A stretch of DNA of 64,000 nucleotides from Falsiroseomonas tokyonensis (GTDB taxonomy: Bacteria; Pseudomonadota; Alphaproteobacteria; Acetobacterales; Acetobacteraceae): positions 1 through 64,000 of the forward strand of contig NZ_JAFNJS010000013.1 in assembly GCF_019024325.1 (NCBI RefSeq). Reading direction: 5' to 3'. The position numbers and the translations under genes are program-made. Positions within the stretch are counted from its first letter, which is position 1, and every line of letters begins with the position of its first letter. Under the pieces are notes generated by a model. The model saw only the letters and a program-made list of their open reading frames with translations. It was not told where the DNA came from and did no database searches. Positions 16,714 to 25,836 of the stretch are shown here, one piece after another.

Positions 16714-17697
16714 TCAGCCGCTGGTGATGCCGCCCTCGCGGATGATCGGCGTCCAGCGCGCCACCTCGCGCGCGATATGCGCCGCGAAATCCTCCGGCGA
16801 GCCGCCGACCACACTGCCCGCCTGGGTCTCGAAGATGCGCTGCTGCACATCCGGCATGGCGGCGATGCGGCCGAAGACCTGGTTGATCTGCCGCACCAGG
16901 CCCGGATCCATGCCGGCGGGCGCGACGATGCCGTGCCAGACCGCCACCTCGAAGCCCGGCAGCACGGTGGAGACGGCCGGCGCATCCGGCAGCAGCGGCG
17001 TGCCGGAGGCATTGCCCACCGCGATCGCCTTGGCATTGCCCTGGCGAATCTGACCGATGCCGGAGGAGACGGTGGGGAAGCCGAATTGCGCATCGCCGCG
17101 GATCAACGCCGTGACCATCTCGGCACCCGAGCGGTAGGGCACATGCACCATGCGGATGCCGGCCTCCTTCAGGAACAGCGCCATGAACAGGTGGCTGCCA
17201 TTGCCATTGCCGGCCGAGGAATAGGTGAAGCCGTCCGGCCGCGCCTTGGCCTGGTCGATCACCTGCTGCACCGTGGTCGCGGTGACGGAGGGATGCGCCA
17301 TCAGCACCGCCGGCAGGTTCACCAGGTGGATGATCGGCGTGAAGGCGGTGGGCGGGTCGTAGGACAGGCTCGGGATCAGCTCCTTGCCGATGGCATTGGC
17401 GCCGATATCGGCCATCATCAGCGTCAGCCCATCCGGCTTTTCCCGCGCCACGGCGGCGCCGGCGATGGTGCCGCCGGCGCCCGGGCGGTTCTCCACCACC
17501 AGCGTCTGGCCGCCCGTCACCTCGGAGAACTTGGCCGCGACCGTACGCGACAGCGTGTCGATCGCCCCGCCGGCGCCGAAGGGGACGATCAGGCGGATCG
17601 GCCGGTCCGGCCAGGCCGACTGCGCGCGGAGGATGCCAGGCGCCGCGAGCACCCCGATTCCGGCCAGGACATGGCGGCGCGAGATCCCGAACGACAT
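16714..17697 (-). CDS. Bug/TctC-family periplasmic substrate-binding protein
   Basis: 327 aa from the ATG at 17697, preceded by GGGGAGG; an upstream in-frame ATG at 17769 would add 24 residues with no signal-like character. Signal peptide about 1-26 (GVLAAPGILRAQ), then WPDRPIRLIVPFGAGGAIDT, VENRPGAGGTIAG, and VPYRSGAEM in place of the usual YRGG. The fourth orphan TTT receptor of the window, divergent from the DUF1028 gene. Confidence 0.92.
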   Translation of the reverse strand: MSFGISRRHVLAGIGVLAAPGILRAQSAWPDRPIRLIVPFGAGGAIDTLSRTVAAKFSEVTGGQTLVVENRPGAGGTIAGAAVAREKPDGLTLMMADIGANAIGKELIPSLSYDPPTAFTPIIHLVNLPAVLMAHPSVTATTVQQVIDQAKARPDGFTYSSAGNGNGSHLFMALFLKEAGIRMVHVPYRSGAEMVTALIRGDAQFGFPTVSSGIGQIRQGNAKAIAVGNASGTPLLPDAPAVSTVLPGFEVAVWHGIVAPAGMDPGLVRQINQVFGRIAAMPDVQQRIFETQAGSVVGGSPEDFAAHIAREVARWTPIIREGGITSG

Positions 17698-17804
17698 GCT
17701 GCATTCCTCCCCAATTGCTTCGGCCCAAAATGGCCGAGTGCGGGCTGGCGCGCAATCGCGGAAGGGCATGTAGTGTGCCGGTCATTGCGAGTCGGATTCC
17801 TGCC

Positions 17805-18524
17805 ATGACCTGGTCGATCGTTGCCCATGATCCGGAGACGGGCGCCTTCGCCGTCGCCGTCACCACCTGTGCCTTCGCGGTCGGCGCCTCCTGCCCCTTC
17901 GTGCGGTCCGGCGTGGGCGCGGTCTCCACCCAGTCGATGACCAACCGCTATCTCGGGCCCGCGGTGCTGGATGGCATGGCGCGCGGCCTGTCGCCGGCGG
18001 CGGCGATCGAGGGTGCGCTGGCGGGCGATGAGGGGCGCGGGCTGCGGCAGATCCATGCGGTGGACCGGCACGGCCGCAGCGCCGCCTTCACCGGCGCCAA
18101 TTGCGTGGAATGGTGCGGCGATGTGACCTCTGCCCATGTCTCCTTCGCCGGCAATATGCTGGCCGGGCCCGCCGTGCTGGCCGATACCTACGCGGCCTTC
18201 GTCACCAATCCGGACCTTTCGGTGGCCGAGCGCCTGCTGGCCGCGCTGGATGCCGGGGAGGCCGCGGGCGGCGACCGGCGCGGCCGGCAATCCGCCGCCC
18301 TGGTGCTGACCACGACGGAGGATTTCCCGGACCTCTCGCTGCGCGTCGACGACCACCCTCTGCCGCTGGTGGAGCTGCGCCGGCTGTACGGCATCTGGCA
18401 GCGCGACCGCGCGCCGACGCTGCGCGACCAGCCTTCCAAGGCGCGCCCCTCCGGCATGACGGATCTCGACAGCATCGAGGCGCGCTGGATCGCCAAGGGC
18501 CTCGACCTGCGGCTGCGGCGCTGA
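17805..18524 (+). CDS. DUF1028 family protein
   Basis: 239 aa from the ATG at 17805. The family signature is complete: MTWSIVAHDPETGAFAVAVTT at the N-terminus, then AVSTQSMTNRYLGP, a central NCVEWCGDV segment (an atypical Cys pair) and SFAGNMLAGP. DUF1028 proteins are thought to be Ntn-hydrolase-like and are found beside amidohydrolases and peptidases. The biochemical role is not established. It heads a run of four same-strand genes with gaps of 8 and 29 bases and one overlap. Confidence 0.88.
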   Translation: MTWSIVAHDPETGAFAVAVTTCAFAVGASCPFVRSGVGAVSTQSMTNRYLGPAVLDGMARGLSPAAAIEGALAGDEGRGLRQIHAVDRHGRSAAFTGANCVEWCGDVTSAHVSFAGNMLAGPAVLADTYAAFVTNPDLSVAERLLAALDAGEAAGGDRRGRQSAALVLTTTEDFPDLSLRVDDHPLPLVELRRLYGIWQRDRAPTLRDQPSKARPSGMTDLDSIEARWIAKGLDLRLRR

Positions 18525-18532
18525 CGCGGGGC

Positions 18533-19744
18533 GTGCTCAAGCCCTGGGTCGCTGCGCTATCGGCCACCCTGCTGATGCAGACGGTTGGCACCTTCCTGAG
18601 CCAGGCGGTGCCGGTGGTGGCGCCGCTGATGACGGCGGAGCTGGGCGTGCGGCCGGAGGCCATCGGGAATTTCGCCAGCGTGAATACGTTGGGCGCCATC
18701 CTGTTCCTGCTGTTCGGCACGCCGCTGGTGGCGCGCTACGGGCCGCTCCGCATGCTGCAGGCGGGCGCGCTGCTGGGCAGCCTGGCGCTGCTGGCGGCGG
18801 CGGCGGGCATTGTCTGGATGCTGCCCTTCGCCGCGCTGCTGATGGGCATCGGCTATGGCCCCACGGGCCCCGCCGGCAGCCGCATCCTGCAGGCCACGGC
18901 GCCGCCGCGCCACCGGGTGCTGATCTTCTCGGTCAAGCAGGCGGGGGCGCCGGCGGGCGGGGCGCTGGCCGGGCTGGTGGCGGCGCCGGTCGCCGCCGCC
19001 TATGGCTGGCAGGCGGCGCTGCTGACGGCCATCCTGGTGGCGCTGGCCTGCGCCGCCCTGATCCAGCCGCTGCGCCCGCAGCTGGATGCGGAACGCGAGC
19101 CAGGCCAGAGCCTGCGCCAGGCCTTCACGCCCCGCCGCCTGGCAGCCCCGGTGAATGTGCTGCGGATGCATCGCGTGCTGCCGCCGCTCACCCTGCAGGC
19201 CTTCGCCTTCGCCGCCCTGCAGGGCAGCCTGTTTGCCTTCACCGTCACCTGGCTGGTGGAGGCGCATGGCATGGGCCTGGCCGCCGCCGGCAGCCTTTTC
19301 GCCGCCATGCAGGTGGCGGGCGTCGCCGGGCGGCTGGTGCTGGGCTGGGCGGCGGACCGGCTGGGGGACGCCACGCGCAGCCTGGCCATCCATGGCCTGG
19401 TGGCCGCCGGCCTCTCGGCGCTCTGGGTGATGTTCGGCCCCGGCGCGCATTGGGCGGTGGGCCTGCTGCTGGCGGTGGCCACCGGCTTCACCGCAGCCAG
19501 CTGGAACGGCATCTTCCTGGCCGAGGTCGCCCGGGTGGCACCGCCGGATCGGGTGGCGGAGGCCTCCTCCGGCGCCATCCTGCTGTGTTTCCTGGGCTAT
19601 CTTTCCGCCCCCAGCGCCTTCGCCTGGGCGGTCACCACCACCGGCAGCTGGACCCTGCCCTATTTCGTCGCCTGCGGGCTGCTGGCCGTCGTCTCCCTCA
19701 TCGTCTTCGCACTCAGGGCTGGACGCGAGGCCGACAGCCGGTAA
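18533..19744 (+). CDS. MFS transporter
   Basis: 403 aa from a GTG at 18533, 8 bases after the DUF1028 stop. No good ATG lies before the first helix (LLMQTVGTFLSQAVPVVAPLM), and the frame upstream overlaps DUF1028 out of frame. About 12 transmembrane segments, with a loop after helix 2 (FGTPLVARYGPLRML) and symmetric halves joined near residues 185-205. The tight spacing suggests it carries the substrate or product of the DUF1028/Gfo-Idh genes. Substrate unknown. Confidence 0.85.
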   Translation: MLKPWVAALSATLLMQTVGTFLSQAVPVVAPLMTAELGVRPEAIGNFASVNTLGAILFLLFGTPLVARYGPLRMLQAGALLGSLALLAAAAGIVWMLPFAALLMGIGYGPTGPAGSRILQATAPPRHRVLIFSVKQAGAPAGGALAGLVAAPVAAAYGWQAALLTAILVALACAALIQPLRPQLDAEREPGQSLRQAFTPRRLAAPVNVLRMHRVLPPLTLQAFAFAALQGSLFAFTVTWLVEAHGMGLAAAGSLFAAMQVAGVAGRLVLGWAADRLGDATRSLAIHGLVAAGLSALWVMFGPGAHWAVGLLLAVATGFTAASWNGIFLAEVARVAPPDRVAEASSGAILLCFLGYLSAPSAFAWAVTTTGSWTLPYFVACGLLAVVSLIVFALRAGREADSR

Positions 19745-19773
19745 ACCGGACCCCGATTGCAGCAGGGGGCATC

Positions 19774-20739
19774 ATGGCGGTCGCATTGGGCGTGGTTGGC
19801 TTCGGCATCATGGGGGAACGCCTGCTGCGCGCGGCGCTGGCGCATGACCCGGATGTGATCCGCCCCGTCGCGGTCTGGGACCCCTCCCCGGCCGCCGCGG
19901 CGCGGCTGGCGGAGATCGCGCCCGGCCTGCCGATGCTCGAAAGCCCGGCGGCGGTAATCGCGGCCTGCGATGCGCTCTACATCGCCTCCCCGCCCAGCTC
20001 CCATCTGGAACATGCCGGTGCGGCCTTCGCCGCCGGCCGCGCCGCCTTCCTGGAAAAGCCGCTGGCCGCCGACCTGGCCGCGGCGCGCGCCTTCGTCGAG
20101 GCGGCGGAAGCCTCCGGCGCCCGCGCGGCGGTGAACTTCCCCATGGCCTCCTCCCCCGCCGTGGCGCAGCTGCGCGCCTGGCGCGAAGGGCTGGGCGCGC
20201 CGCGGGCGCTGACCATCCGTGCGGAATTCGCCACCTGGCCGCGCGGCTGGCAGCACGCCGCCGCCGGCTGGCTGGCAAAGCGCGCCGAGGGCGGCTTCAC
20301 GCGGGAGGTTCTGTCCCACTTCCTGTTCCTGACGCGCCGGCAGCTCGGCAAGCTGGTGCTGCTGGAACGCGCGGCCGCATTCCCCGCCGGCGATGGCGCG
20401 GAGACGGCGGTGCGCGCCCGGCTGATCGCCGGCGACACGCCCGTGCTGCTCTCCGGCCAGGTCGGCGGCACCGATCGGGACGAGAGCAACGAGTGGCGGC
20501 TGGAGGCCGAGTCCGGCAGCATCCGCCTGCGCGACTGGTCGCTGGCCGAGAAGCTGGACCCGGATGGCACCTTCCGCCCCTCGCCCGACGCGCTGCCGAA
20601 CGAGAAGATGCGCCCCATGGTCCTGCGCGACCAGCTGACGAAACTCGCCGCCCTGACGAAGGGCGAGCCCCAGGACCTGGCCACACTGCGGGAGGCGCTG
20701 GAGGTGCAGGAGGTGGTGGAGGCGATCCTTGGCGCCTGA
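19774..20739 (+). CDS. Gfo/Idh/MocA-family oxidoreductase
   Basis: 321 aa from the ATG at 19774. N-terminal Rossmann domain with VVGFGIMGERLL (nucleotide binding) and the family's EKPLAADL segment; the C-terminal sheet domain has a GRF-like EVLSHFLFL region. It probably oxidises a sugar, inositol or amino-polyol derivative with NAD(P). Located between an MFS transporter and a histidine phosphatase that overlaps its 3' end by 11 bases, consistent with a small uptake/catabolism operon. Confidence 0.85.
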   Translation: MAVALGVVGFGIMGERLLRAALAHDPDVIRPVAVWDPSPAAAARLAEIAPGLPMLESPAAVIAACDALYIASPPSSHLEHAGAAFAAGRAAFLEKPLAADLAAARAFVEAAEASGARAAVNFPMASSPAVAQLRAWREGLGAPRALTIRAEFATWPRGWQHAAAGWLAKRAEGGFTREVLSHFLFLTRRQLGKLVLLERAAAFPAGDGAETAVRARLIAGDTPVLLSGQVGGTDRDESNEWRLEAESGSIRLRDWSLAEKLDPDGTFRPSPDALPNEKMRPMVLRDQLTKLAALTKGEPQDLATLREALEVQEVVEAILGA

Positions 20740-21379
20740 CCGCCGGACCCTTCTGCTGGCCCTGCTCGCGGCCGGCCCGGCGCGCGCCCAGGCAAGACTC
20801 ACGCCGCAGCCGGTGGACAGCGACGGGGGCGCGGCCCTGGTGGCGCGGCTGCGCCAGGGCGGGCTGGTGCTGTTCTTCCGCCACGCCGATACGCGCGGGC
20901 AGCCCTGCGACCGCAGTTTTCGTATCGGCGACCGGCCGGGCCAGCGCAACCTTTCGCCGCAGGGGCGCGCCCAAGCAGCGCGGATCGGGCCGCGGCTCGC
21001 GGAACTCGGCATCCCGGTGGCGCGGCCGGTGCTGGCCGGGCCGGTGTTCCGTGCCCGGGATACGGCGGAACTGGCCTTCGGCGCGGCCGAGGTGCGGGTG
21101 ACGGACAGCCTGCTGGCGGATGACTATGCCGGCGGCCGGCTCGGCTGGGTGCTGGCGGAACATCGCCGGCTGTTTACCGAAGCCGTGCCGGCGGGCACGA
21201 ACCGCGTGCTGGTCGGCCACCGCACCCCCGCCATCATGGTGGCGGGCGATGCGGTTGGGGGCCGCGCCTTCCCCGAAGGCTCCGCGCTGGTGCTGGCGCC
21301 GGAGGGCCAGGGCTTCACGGCGCTGGGCATCCTGGACCTCGTGCCGCTGCCAGGCGGCGGGTTCCACGACTGCGGCTGA
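20729..21379 (+). CDS. Secreted histidine phosphatase-superfamily protein
   Basis: 216 aa starting at a TTG at 20729, supported by GGAGG at 20718-20722. Signal peptide LLLALLAAGPARAQA (about residues 8-22). The phosphohistidine motif reads FFRHADTRG (RHA instead of the usual RHG), and the second His is in VLVGHRTPAI. Length and RHA motif resemble SixA-like or periplasmic phosphatases. Overlaps the upstream oxidoreductase gene, so probably co-translated. Substrate unknown. Confidence 0.82.
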   Translation: MAPDRRTLLLALLAAGPARAQARLTPQPVDSDGGAALVARLRQGGLVLFFRHADTRGQPCDRSFRIGDRPGQRNLSPQGRAQAARIGPRLAELGIPVARPVLAGPVFRARDTAELAFGAAEVRVTDSLLADDYAGGRLGWVLAEHRRLFTEAVPAGTNRVLVGHRTPAIMVAGDAVGGRAFPEGSALVLAPEGQGFTALGILDLVPLPGGGFHDCG

Positions 21380-21468
21380 GCCGGCAGGACCCGCCGCTTG
21401 GCGATGATGACGCAGTTCTGAGCCACCTGCGGAGGCAACCAAGCGACCTTTCGCAAGCTTCGGGCCGC

Positions 21469-22626
21469 ATGCCCACCCTGATGCGATCCAACCCCGAGCA
21501 TCTTCTCGCCCAGCAGGCGGCGCTGGCGCGTTTCGGCGAGTTCGCGCTGAAGTCGGAGGATCTCGACACCATCCTGCAGGAGGCCTGCCGCCTGGTGGCG
21601 GAGGCGCTGGGCACCAGCCTCGCCAAGGTCGTGGCGCTGGAGGAGGATGGGCAGACGCTGACGGTCCGCGCCGGCATCGGCTGGAAGCCGGGCGTGGTCG
21701 GCGGGCTCAGCACCCATCTCAGCACGGGATCTGAGGGACTGGCGCTGCGCAGCGCCGAGAGCGTGGTCTGCCAGGACCTGGCGAAGGAAACCCGCTTCGC
21801 CGTGCCGGATTTCGTCAAGGCGCATGGCTGCCGGGCCTGTGCCTGCGTCGTCATCATGGGTGTCGACGGAAGGCCGCCCTATGGCGTGCTGCAGGTGGAC
21901 AGCCTGAGGCCGCATGCCTTCGGCGAGCAGGACATCGCCTTCCTGCGCAGCTATGCGAATCTCCTCGCCTCGGCGGTCGGGCGGCTGCGCGCCAATGCGC
22001 GCCTGCGGCGCAAGGCGGATGACAATGAAAGGCTGCTGCGCGAATTGCAGCACCGGGTGAAGAACAACCTGCAGGTGATCGTCGCGATCCTCGACCTGCA
22101 ATCGCGCCAGCTGCGCGCGCCCGAAAGTCGCGCCGCGCTCCGCAGCGTCGGCCGGCGGGTGGAGGCGCTGCGCCTGCTGCACGACAAGCTGCACCTGTCC
22201 GGCGAGGTGGATGAGCTGGACCTGGGCGAGTACCTGGCCCAGCTCAGCGCCAGCCTGCTGAGCTTCCACGAGGATGGCACGGCACGGGTGCAGCTGGCGC
22301 TGGAGGTGGAGCGCGGGCTGCTGGTCTCGCCGGATCAGGCGGCGCCGCTCGGGCTCGCGGTGAATGAGTTCATCACCAACAGCCTGAAGCACGCCTTCGG
22401 CGAGGGTCTTGGTCGCATCGGCCTGACGCTGCAGGCCGCGCCGGCGCATCGCGCGCTGCTGCGGCTTTCCGACAATGGGCGCGGCCTGCCCATGCCGCGA
22501 CCGAAGACCGGGACCGGCATGCGCATGATCGAGAGTTTCGGCCGCCAGCTCGGCTCCGCCGTGCATTGGACGTCGGACGGTACCGGCACGCGGCTCGAGA
22601 TGACGATCCGCCTGCGCGGGGCCTGA
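21469..22626 (+). CDS. GAF-domain sensor histidine kinase (HisKA_2 type)
   Basis: 385 aa, no transmembrane helix, so cytoplasmic. GAF sensor domain about residues 20-172, with several cysteines (AHGCRACACVV, near 118-127) that could sense redox or bind a cofactor. Then the HisKA_2 dimerisation helix with phospho-acceptor His195 in ELQHRVKNNLQVI. HATPase domain: N-box AVNEFITNSLKHAF, G1 SDNGRGLP and G2 GTGMRMI. This class often signals to general stress-response or light/oxygen circuits in alphaproteobacteria. No response regulator is adjacent. Confidence 0.9.
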   Translation: MPTLMRSNPEHLLAQQAALARFGEFALKSEDLDTILQEACRLVAEALGTSLAKVVALEEDGQTLTVRAGIGWKPGVVGGLSTHLSTGSEGLALRSAESVVCQDLAKETRFAVPDFVKAHGCRACACVVIMGVDGRPPYGVLQVDSLRPHAFGEQDIAFLRSYANLLASAVGRLRANARLRRKADDNERLLRELQHRVKNNLQVIVAILDLQSRQLRAPESRAALRSVGRRVEALRLLHDKLHLSGEVDELDLGEYLAQLSASLLSFHEDGTARVQLALEVERGLLVSPDQAAPLGLAVNEFITNSLKHAFGEGLGRIGLTLQAAPAHRALLRLSDNGRGLPMPRPKTGTGMRMIESFGRQLGSAVHWTSDGTGTRLEMTIRLRGA

Positions 22627-22629
22627 AAC

Positions 22630-23814
22630 CTATATCTCGTAGGGCAGGCCTACATAGTTCTCCGCCAGCGTCGTCATGGCGGCCTGGCTGGTCGAGACAT
22701 AGTCCAGCTCCGCCACCTGCACGCGATGCTCGAAGGGGTCGGCGCCGTCGAAACGGTGCAGCATGGAGGTCATCCACCAGGAGAAGCGCTGCCCCTTCCA
22801 GATCCGGCGCAGGCAGATTTTGGAGTAGTCCTCCAGCAGGCCGGCGTCGTTCTTCGCGAAGAAGCGTTCCAGCCCGCGCGCCAGCACGCGGATATCGGCA
22901 ATGGCCAGGTTCATGCCCTTGGCGCCGGTGGGCGGCACGATATGGGCGGCGTCCCCGGCCAGGAACAGCCGGCCATGGCGCATCGGCTCCACCACATAGC
23001 TGCGCATGGCGGTGACGCCCTTCTGGAAGATCGGGCCTTCCTGCAGCTCCTCCCCGCAGCCGAGGCGCTTGTGCAGTTCTTCCCAGATGCGGGAATCCGG
23101 CCATTCGTCCAGGTTCTCGTCCGGCGCGCATTGCAGGTAGAGGCGGCTGATGGTCTCCGACCGCATGGTGGCCAGCGCAAAACCCTCCTGGTGGCGGGCG
23201 TAGATCAGTTCCTCCGAGACCGGCCTGGAATGGGCCAGGATGCCGAGCCAGGCGAAGGGGTAGATGCGGTCATAGACGCGGATCAGCTCCTCCGGGATCG
23301 CGCCGCGGCAGATGCCGTGGAAGCCGTCGCAGCCGCCGATGAAGACGCAATCCAGCACCTGCGCCACCCCCTCATGGGTGAAGCTGATGCGCGGGTTCTC
23401 GCTCGTCACGTCGTGCACCGCGACGTCCGAGACCTCGAACAGGATCGCGGGGTTGCCGGAATGGGTGCCGGCGGCCAGGCGGGCGGCGATCAGGTCCTTC
23501 ACCACCTCCTGCTGCCCATAGATGGTCACCACCTTGCCGGTCAGGTCCGTCAGCGGGATGCGGTGGCCGACGCCGTCGAAGCGCAGCTCGATGCCGTGAT
23601 GCGCCAGGCCCTGGCGGTGCAGGCGATCCGCCACGCCGGCCTCCGTCAGCGTGTCCACACTGCCCTGTTCCAGCAGGCCGGCGCGCACGCGTTCCTCGAC
23701 ATAGGCGCGGGACCGCGCCTCCAGCACGACACTGTCGATGCCTGCCAGGTGCAGCAGGTGGGACAGCAGCAGCCCCGCCGGACCCGCGCCGATGATGCCG
23801 ACCTGAGTGCGCAT
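22630..23814 (-). CDS. pobA: 4-hydroxybenzoate 3-monooxygenase (PobA)
   Basis: 394 aa from the ATG at 23814, exactly the usual PobA length. FAD-dependent hydroxylase converting 4-hydroxybenzoate to protocatechuate with NADPH and oxygen. Visible: GIIGAGPAGLLLSHLL (residues 6-21), the CDGFHG motif, substrate-pocket region ELIYARHQEGFAL, FLAGDAAHIVPPTGAKGMN (second FAD motif) and the C-terminal ENYVGLPYEI. No pca genes or pob regulator lie nearby, so the downstream beta-ketoadipate steps are elsewhere. A palindrome at 23884-23906 upstream is a candidate operator. Confidence 0.95.
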   Translation of the reverse strand: MRTQVGIIGAGPAGLLLSHLLHLAGIDSVVLEARSRAYVEERVRAGLLEQGSVDTLTEAGVADRLHRQGLAHHGIELRFDGVGHRIPLTDLTGKVVTIYGQQEVVKDLIAARLAAGTHSGNPAILFEVSDVAVHDVTSENPRISFTHEGVAQVLDCVFIGGCDGFHGICRGAIPEELIRVYDRIYPFAWLGILAHSRPVSEELIYARHQEGFALATMRSETISRLYLQCAPDENLDEWPDSRIWEELHKRLGCGEELQEGPIFQKGVTAMRSYVVEPMRHGRLFLAGDAAHIVPPTGAKGMNLAIADIRVLARGLERFFAKNDAGLLEDYSKICLRRIWKGQRFSWWMTSMLHRFDGADPFEHRVQVAELDYVSTSQAAMTTLAENYVGLPYEI

Positions 23815-23883
23815 GCCGCTGTCTCCCCTATCCGACCTGCCCATGTGTCGCCGCCGCCAGCCTTGGCAATGGCCGGGCAGGGC

Positions 23884-23906
23884 GATTGTTGTATAGCATA
23901 ACAATC
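23884..23906. promoter_or_regulatory. Palindromic operator upstream of pobA
   Basis: GATTGTT (23884-23890) and AACAATC (23900-23906) form a perfect 7-bp inverted repeat around a 9-base AT-rich centre, 70-92 bases upstream of the pobA ATG. The size fits an IclR- or GntR-type regulator. It could also be shared with the divergent phnD promoter about 155 bases away. The regulator is not in the window. Confidence 0.45.
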
Positions 23907-24061
23907 AACCGCGCCGCCCGCCGCCGCGCAAGGCCGCTGATCCGGACCACTCCCGCATTGGGCGCGAAATCGGCCGGGCGTCCCGACACCGTCACCGGAC
24001 CGTCAAGCGACTGCAATGCTGGCCGCGCTAGATCGCCGCACCCCTTTCCGGAGGTCGCGCG

Positions 24062-24976
24062 ATGATCCGCCGCCGCACCCTTGCCGCCGCCCTGCTGGCC
24101 CCTGCCCTTGCCGCCCCCCGCCTGGCCCGCGCCCAGTCCGGCTGGCGCGCCAATTACCGCGAGCTGCGCCTCGGCATCTCCTCGGCCGAGAATGAGCGCG
24201 ACGCGGTGGCCCGGCAGCAGCCCTTCCAGGACTATATCCAGCGCACGCTTGGCGTGCCGCTGCGCGTCTATCGCGCCACCGACTATGCCGGGGTGGTGGA
24301 AGCGCTGCGCAGCAGCAATGTGGAATTCGCCCGCTTCGGGCCCGCCACCTATGCCCTGGCCCGCCGCGTGATGGGCGAGCGCATCATCGCCTTCGCCCGC
24401 GACCGGGACAGTGAGGGCGGCACCGGCTATCACAGCGTCGCTTTCGTGAAGGCGGACAGCCCCTATCGGCGGATCGAGGATCTGCGCGGCAAGTCCTTCG
24501 CCTTCGCCGATCCCAATTCCACCTCCGGCTTCGCCTTCCCGGCCTATTTCCTGCGCAAGGAAGGCTTCGACCCCACCAGCTTCTTCGGCCGCACGGGCTT
24601 CTCCGGCAGCCATGAGCAGAGCGTCATCGCCGTGCTCAACGGCACCTACGATGCCGGCGCCACCTTCTGGTCCAATCCCACGCGCGGCAATATCCAGCGG
24701 ATGGAGGAGAAGGGCATGATCCAGCCCGGCACCACCCGCATCGTCTGGACCAGCCCGCTGATCCCGAATTCCCCCTGGGTGATGCGCGGCGACCTGCCGG
24801 CGGATCTGCGGCGGGACTGGGCTGCGGCGGTCTTCGCCATGCCGGAACGCGACCCCGCCGCCTTCGCCGTCGCCGCATCCGGCGCCATCGGCCTGGTGGA
24901 GACGACGCATGCCGACTATCTCGACGTGATCGCAGTGGTCGAGGAGAACCTGCAGCGCCGCCGCCAGCGCTCGTGA
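24062..24976 (+). CDS. phnD: Phosphonate/phosphate ABC transporter substrate-binding protein (PhnD)
   Basis: 304 aa periplasmic receptor for phosphonates or phosphite. Signal peptide about 1-25 (PRLARAQ). Family marks: LRLGISSAENERDAVARQQPFQDYI, a central GTGYHSVAFVK segment, FADPNSTSGFAFPAYFLRKEG and NGTYDAGATFWSN. Followed with a 4-base overlap by two permease genes. Unusually there is no phnC ATPase in the cluster, so energisation must come from a protein encoded elsewhere. Confidence 0.93.
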   Translation: MIRRRTLAAALLAPALAAPRLARAQSGWRANYRELRLGISSAENERDAVARQQPFQDYIQRTLGVPLRVYRATDYAGVVEALRSSNVEFARFGPATYALARRVMGERIIAFARDRDSEGGTGYHSVAFVKADSPYRRIEDLRGKSFAFADPNSTSGFAFPAYFLRKEGFDPTSFFGRTGFSGSHEQSVIAVLNGTYDAGATFWSNPTRGNIQRMEEKGMIQPGTTRIVWTSPLIPNSPWVMRGDLPADLRRDWAAAVFAMPERDPAAFAVAASGAIGLVETTHADYLDVIAVVEENLQRRRQRS

Positions 24977-25836
24977 GCGCATCCCTCGCCGCGGCCGAAC
25001 AGGCCTGGCAGCGGCAGACAAGCCGGCGGCGGCTGGCGCGCGGTCTGTGGCTGGCGGTCTTCCTTCTGCTGGTCGCGGTGGCGGCGCAGCTGGGCGAGGT
25101 GAGCCTCGCGCGGCTGGCCGCCGGCATCCCCATGGCGCTGGACTATATCTGGCGCACCATCCCCGTGCTGCGGGCGGAGACGCTTTGGGCCGATCTCGCC
25201 GAGTGGATGTGGGGGCTCGACCTGTGGGTCGGCCTGCTGCTGGACACCGTGCTGATCGCCTATACCGGCACGGTGCTGGGCGCGGGCGCGGCGCTGCTGC
25301 TGTCCTTCCCTGCCGCCACCACCTTGGCGCCGGCCTGGTCCGTCTCCGTCACCCGGCGGCTGCTGGAGCTGGCGCGTACGGTGCCGGTGCTCGTCTTCGC
25401 GCTGATCTTCGTCTACGCCTTCGGCCTCGGCCCCTTCGCCGGCGTGTTGGCGATCGCGCTCCACACCATGGGCGCGCTCGGCAAGCAGTTCGCGGAGCTG
25501 CATGAGAATGCCGATCTGGGCCCGGTGGATGCGCTGCGCGCCACCGGCAGCGGCTGGGGCCAGGCCATGCGCTACGGCGTGCTGCCGCAATCCCTGCCCG
25601 GGCTGCTGTCCCTCGGCCTGCTGCGCTTCGAGATCAATGTGCGGGAGGCCTCGGTGCTCGGCATCGTCGGCGCCGGCGGGATCGGGGAGGAGCTGTACCT
25701 CTCCGTCCGTCAATTCTCCTACCCGGACATCTCCGCCATCCTGCTGCTGATCCTGCTGGCAGTGACGCTGATCGACCTGGGCTGCGAGCGCCTGCGGCAT
25801 CGCGTGATCGGCGCCGAGGCGCTGCGCGCGGCATGA
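24973..25836 (+). CDS. phnE: Phosphonate ABC transporter permease (PhnE)
   Basis: 287 aa from a GTG that overlaps the phnD TGA (GTGA). About six transmembrane helices and a BPD_transp_1 domain. The cytoplasmic EAA-like loop reads DALRATGSGWGQAMRYGVLPQSLPG, followed by REASVLGIVGAGGIGEEL, the typical PhnE ending. Start and stop overlaps on both sides indicate translational coupling in phnD-phnE-phnE. Confidence 0.92.
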   Translation: MSASLAAAEQAWQRQTSRRRLARGLWLAVFLLLVAVAAQLGEVSLARLAAGIPMALDYIWRTIPVLRAETLWADLAEWMWGLDLWVGLLLDTVLIAYTGTVLGAGAALLLSFPAATTLAPAWSVSVTRRLLELARTVPVLVFALIFVYAFGLGPFAGVLAIALHTMGALGKQFAELHENADLGPVDALRATGSGWGQAMRYGVLPQSLPGLLSLGLLRFEINVREASVLGIVGAGGIGEELYLSVRQFSYPDISAILLLILLAVTLIDLGCERLRHRVIGAEALRAA

